The notes beneath the pieces are model-generated. The model did not search any database. It worked only from the letters and a program-made list of their open reading frames with translations, and was not told the origin of the DNA. From Candidatus Ruania gallistercoris (GTDB lineage: Bacteria > Actinomycetota > Actinomycetes > Actinomycetales > Beutenbergiaceae), in NCBI GenBank assembly GCA_019116305.1, contig DXBY01000059.1, forward strand, positions 1 through 63,829: DNA of 63,829 nt, read 5' to 3'. Made by a program: the position numbers and the translations under genes. The stretch's first letter is position 1, and every line of letters begins with the position of its first letter. This document shows positions 61,465 through 63,829 of this stretch, piece by piece.

Positions 61465-63527
61465 CCCAGGAACCTCCCGCCCAGCCGCCCGGCGACTTCA
61501 GCTCCGTGCGCTACGGCGGCGACTACAACCCGGAGCAGTGGCCGGCGCAGGTGTGGGAGGAGGACTACGCCGCCTTCGAGAAGGCGCGGCTGAACACGGT
61601 CAGCCTGGGCATCTTCGCCTGGTCGCACCTGCAGCCGGCCGAGGATCGCTACGACTTCACCCTCCTGGACCAGATCGTGCACCGGGCAGTGGCCGCCGAG
61701 CAGGACATCGTGCTCGCCACCGCCACCGGCGCGATGCCGCCGTGGCTGGCCCAGGCCTATCCGGAGGTGAACCGCACCGACTTCGAGGGCCGCGAGCACA
61801 CCTACGGCCAGCGGCACAACCACTGCCCGAGCTCCCCGGTGTTCCGACGCCTCTCGGCTGAGCTGGCCGGGCGGATCGCCGAGCGTTATGCCGGAACACC
61901 GGGACTGATCGCCTGGCACGTGGGTAACGAGTACGGCGGCCCGGACGGATCCTGCTACTGCCCGCGGTGCGCGGCCGGGTTCCGCCTGTGGTTGCAGGAG
62001 CGCTACCAGAGCCTGGACGTGCTGAACGCGGCCTGGAACACGATGTTCTGGTCGCACCGGTACACCCACTGGGAGCAGATCCAGGTTCCGAACGCACTCA
62101 GTGAGCACTGGCGCGGACCGAACCACACCGCGTTCCAGGGCATCACCCTGGACTACCGCCGGTTCATGACCGACGCCCTGCTGCGCAACTACACCGACGA
62201 GAAGGACCGGATCCGCCACCACGACCGCCACACCCCGGTGACCACGAACTTCATGGGTGCCTTCCGGCCGTTGGACTACCACCGGTGGGCGCCGCACCTG
62301 GACCTGGTCTCCTGGGACAACTACCCACCCGGGCGGCACGAGCACGTGCGGATGGCTTTCACCCATGACCTGATGCGCGGGCTCAAGGACGGCCGGCCCA
62401 CCTGGGTGATGGAGCAGACCCCCACGATCACCGCCGCACGGGACGTGAACCCCGTCAAGCGCCCGGGGGTGCTGGCGCTGTGGTCCTGGCAGGCGGTCGC
62501 CCACGGTGCGGACGCGGTGCTCTACTTCCAGCTGCGCGCGTCTCGCGGCGCGTGCGAGAAGTACCACGGGGCGGTGCTGGACCATGCCGGGCGCACCGAC
62601 AGCCGGCCGTTCCGGGAGGTCGCCGCCCTGGGAGAGGACCTCGCGAACGCCGGCCGGTCAGTGATCGGGGGACGTACCCGGGCGCGGGTGGCGCTGATCT
62701 TCGACTGGGACAACTGGTGGGCCTGCGAGATGACCGACGGGTTCAACCGGCACGTGCGCTACCTGGACACGGTGCTCAGCTACTACCGGGCCCTGTGGCA
62801 AGCGCAGGCTGCAGTGGACGTGTTGGCCATGGATGCCGACCTGAGCGGCTACGACGTAGTGCTCGCCCCGCTGCTACACCTGCTCAAGGGTGACATCGCC
62901 GAGCGGCTGCATGCTGTGACCGCGCGCGGCGGCAGTGTGCTCGCCACCTTCTGGTCCGGTCGGGTGGACGAGCATGCCAACGCCTACCTGATGGACGCGC
63001 CGGGCCCGCTGGCCGCACTGTTCGGGCTGCGGGTGGAGGAGGTGGACTCTGCCGAGCCTGGCGAGACGAACCCGATCACGCTCACCCTGCCGAGCGGGCA
63101 GGTGCAGACGGCGGCCCAGCTGGTGATGGAGCTGATCGTGCCCACGGGGGCCGAGGTGGTGGGCACCTACGGTGCCGACTTCTATGCCAGCACCCCGGCC
63201 GTCACCCGGCATCGAACCGGCGACGGCGCAGGGTCGGCCTGGTACGTCGGCGCAGGTCTGCAGCAAACCGGGGTGGAGGCGCTGATCGGGCAGATCCTGG
63301 ATGAGCACCACCTGCGCGGCCCGTATGCGGGGGTGGCCGAGGACCTCGAGTACACCGAACGGGAGGGCCCGGGTGGCCGGGTCGGCTACCTGCTCAACCA
63401 CAGCGGCACGCAGGTGCGCGTCGACCTGCACGCCGGCGGTACCGAGCTGCGCACCGGAGCCCGGCTGGCGGCCGGGGAGCGCCGGGTACTTGACCCGGCG
63501 CAGGTGCTCTGCTGGCGGCTGGACTAG
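61461..63527 (+). CDS. GH42 beta-galactosidase
   Basis: 688 residues. VRYGGDYNPEQWP at the N-terminus, acid/base Glu157 in WHVGNEYGG, nucleophile Glu318 in WVMEQTP, and the zinc-site cysteines Cys122, Cys165, Cys167 and Cys170 (GSCYCPRC). The trimerisation (about 395-600) and C-terminal beta domains follow. It removes beta-galactosyl units from small galacto-oligosaccharides inside the cell. Some GH42 enzymes also cleave alpha-L-arabinopyranosides. ATG 61461 in the ATGA overlap. Last gene of the cluster. Confidence 0.95.
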   Translation: MTQEPPAQPPGDFSSVRYGGDYNPEQWPAQVWEEDYAAFEKARLNTVSLGIFAWSHLQPAEDRYDFTLLDQIVHRAVAAEQDIVLATATGAMPPWLAQAYPEVNRTDFEGREHTYGQRHNHCPSSPVFRRLSAELAGRIAERYAGTPGLIAWHVGNEYGGPDGSCYCPRCAAGFRLWLQERYQSLDVLNAAWNTMFWSHRYTHWEQIQVPNALSEHWRGPNHTAFQGITLDYRRFMTDALLRNYTDEKDRIRHHDRHTPVTTNFMGAFRPLDYHRWAPHLDLVSWDNYPPGRHEHVRMAFTHDLMRGLKDGRPTWVMEQTPTITAARDVNPVKRPGVLALWSWQAVAHGADAVLYFQLRASRGACEKYHGAVLDHAGRTDSRPFREVAALGEDLANAGRSVIGGRTRARVALIFDWDNWWACEMTDGFNRHVRYLDTVLSYYRALWQAQAAVDVLAMDADLSGYDVVLAPLLHLLKGDIAERLHAVTARGGSVLATFWSGRVDEHANAYLMDAPGPLAALFGLRVEEVDSAEPGETNPITLTLPSGQVQTAAQLVMELIVPTGAEVVGTYGADFYASTPAVTRHRTGDGAGSAWYVGAGLQQTGVEALIGQILDEHHLRGPYAGVAEDLEYTEREGPGGRVGYLLNHSGTQVRVDLHAGGTELRTGARLAAGERRVLDPAQVLCWRLD

Positions 63528-63829
63528 CCGATCTGCGCCGTCCAGGTGAGCACAGAACCCACCTCGCCGGCCTCCAGCTCACAGGTGCCACTGTAGGCCT
63601 GGGCGCGTGCGGCCAGGTTGGCCAGACCCGAACGCCGGGTGCGGTGCGGGTCCACCCCGGTGCCGTCGTCGGTGACCTGCACGGTGAGCTGGTGGGTCCC
63701 CAGGTGGACCCGGGCGTGCACCGCAGTGGCGCCGGCGTGCCGGGCGGCGTTGGCGAACCCCTCCCGCACCACGGCCACCACATCGTCGGCCAGGTCCTCA
63801 CCGAGGCGTTCGGCCAGTGCCCCGTCGTC
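63524..63829 (-). CDS. Histidine kinase C-terminus (cut by window edge)
   Basis: 101 codons visible of a leftward gene whose N-terminus lies beyond the right edge. The HATPase N box VVREGFANAARHAGA, G1 box TDDGTGVDPHRTRRSGLANLAARA and ending GSVLTWTAQI are those of HisKA_3 sensor kinases of the DevS/NarX class. Such a kinase could partner a NarL-type regulator outside the window or the lone one at 46088. Its stop overlaps the GH42 stop by 4 bp. Confidence 0.88.
   Translation of the reverse strand, partial: DDGALAERLGEDLADDVVAVVREGFANAARHAGATAVHARVHLGTHQLTVQVTDDGTGVDPHRTRRSGLANLAARAQAYSGTCELEAGEVGSVLTWTAQIG

Overview
This is a chromosomal stretch of a very GC-rich Gram-positive bacterium (about 70 % G+C by eye, with GTG/TTG starts and many 4-bp ATGA/GTGA overlaps). 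Conserved neighbourhoods place it in the Actinomycetota: FAH-gltX-tRNA(Gln)-tRNA(Glu)-IclR regulator-leuCD, ddl-DUF3515-thiL, recG-rsmD-coaD, and sepIVA-DUF177-rnc-mutM. The closest fit is probably a Micrococcales lineage such as the Ruania/Beutenbergia/Georgenia area; this is inference from gene order, not from a marker search. No insertion sequence, prophage, CRISPR array or transposase was seen.

Layout. 1-5.1 kb: leftward operon of a DUF1624/DUF418-type membrane protein, a conserved actinobacterial protein, riboflavin synthase and a large FtsX-like permease cut by the left edge. 5.1-9.0 kb: a methyltransferase, then a GH51 arabinofuranosidase downstream of its probable LacI regulator, with a perfect palindrome at the presumed start of transcription. 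9.1-20.6 kb: housekeeping core (FAH hydrolase, gltX, HAD phosphatase, acylphosphatase, two tRNAs, FBP-domain protein, lipoprotein class B PBP, LtbR/NdgR-type regulator, leuC, leuD, murA). 20.6-25.9 kb: a structured non-coding stretch, a small-multidrug-export-like membrane protein, a two-component pair, an aquaglyceroporin and a PLP transsulfuration enzyme. 26-35.2 kb: ddl, DUF3515 lipoprotein, thiL, CBS protein, rpmB, recG, an ABC ATPase/DUF6297 membrane pair, rsmD.

35.2-46.7 kb mixes sugar genes with core genes: a Gfo/Idh/MocA dehydrogenase and a PmoA/DUF6807 protein divergent from a ThuA-like protein; uxaA; then coaD, sepIVA-like, DUF177, rnc, mutM; then kdgK and eda divergent from their LacI repressor, followed by a NarL/DevR-type response regulator. 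UxaA, KdgK and Eda together make altronate -> KDG -> KDPG -> pyruvate + glyceraldehyde 3-phosphate. 46.8-53.4 kb: M20 dipeptidase, AfsR/SARP-type regulator with NB-ARC and TPR-like regions, APC permease, GNAT acetyltransferase. 53.4-63.5 kb: a LacI regulator divergent from a glycan-uptake cluster (GH3 glycosidase, two LplB/LplC-type permeases, solute-binding lipoprotein, DUF624/YesL protein, GH42 beta-galactosidase); no ATPase is encoded, so a shared MsiK-type ATPase is likely. A histidine-kinase C-terminus is cut by the right edge.

The most distinctive signals are regulatory DNA. Two identical 18-bp LacI-type operators lie between eda and its repressor. Near-perfect palindromes lie upstream of uxaA, between thuA and the PmoA gene, and upstream of GH51 and GH3. 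An 11-bp direct repeat of SARP type precedes the APC permease. A 346-bp run of perfect inverted repeats after murA ends in a strong terminator. No clearly new defence, mobile or biosynthetic system was found.
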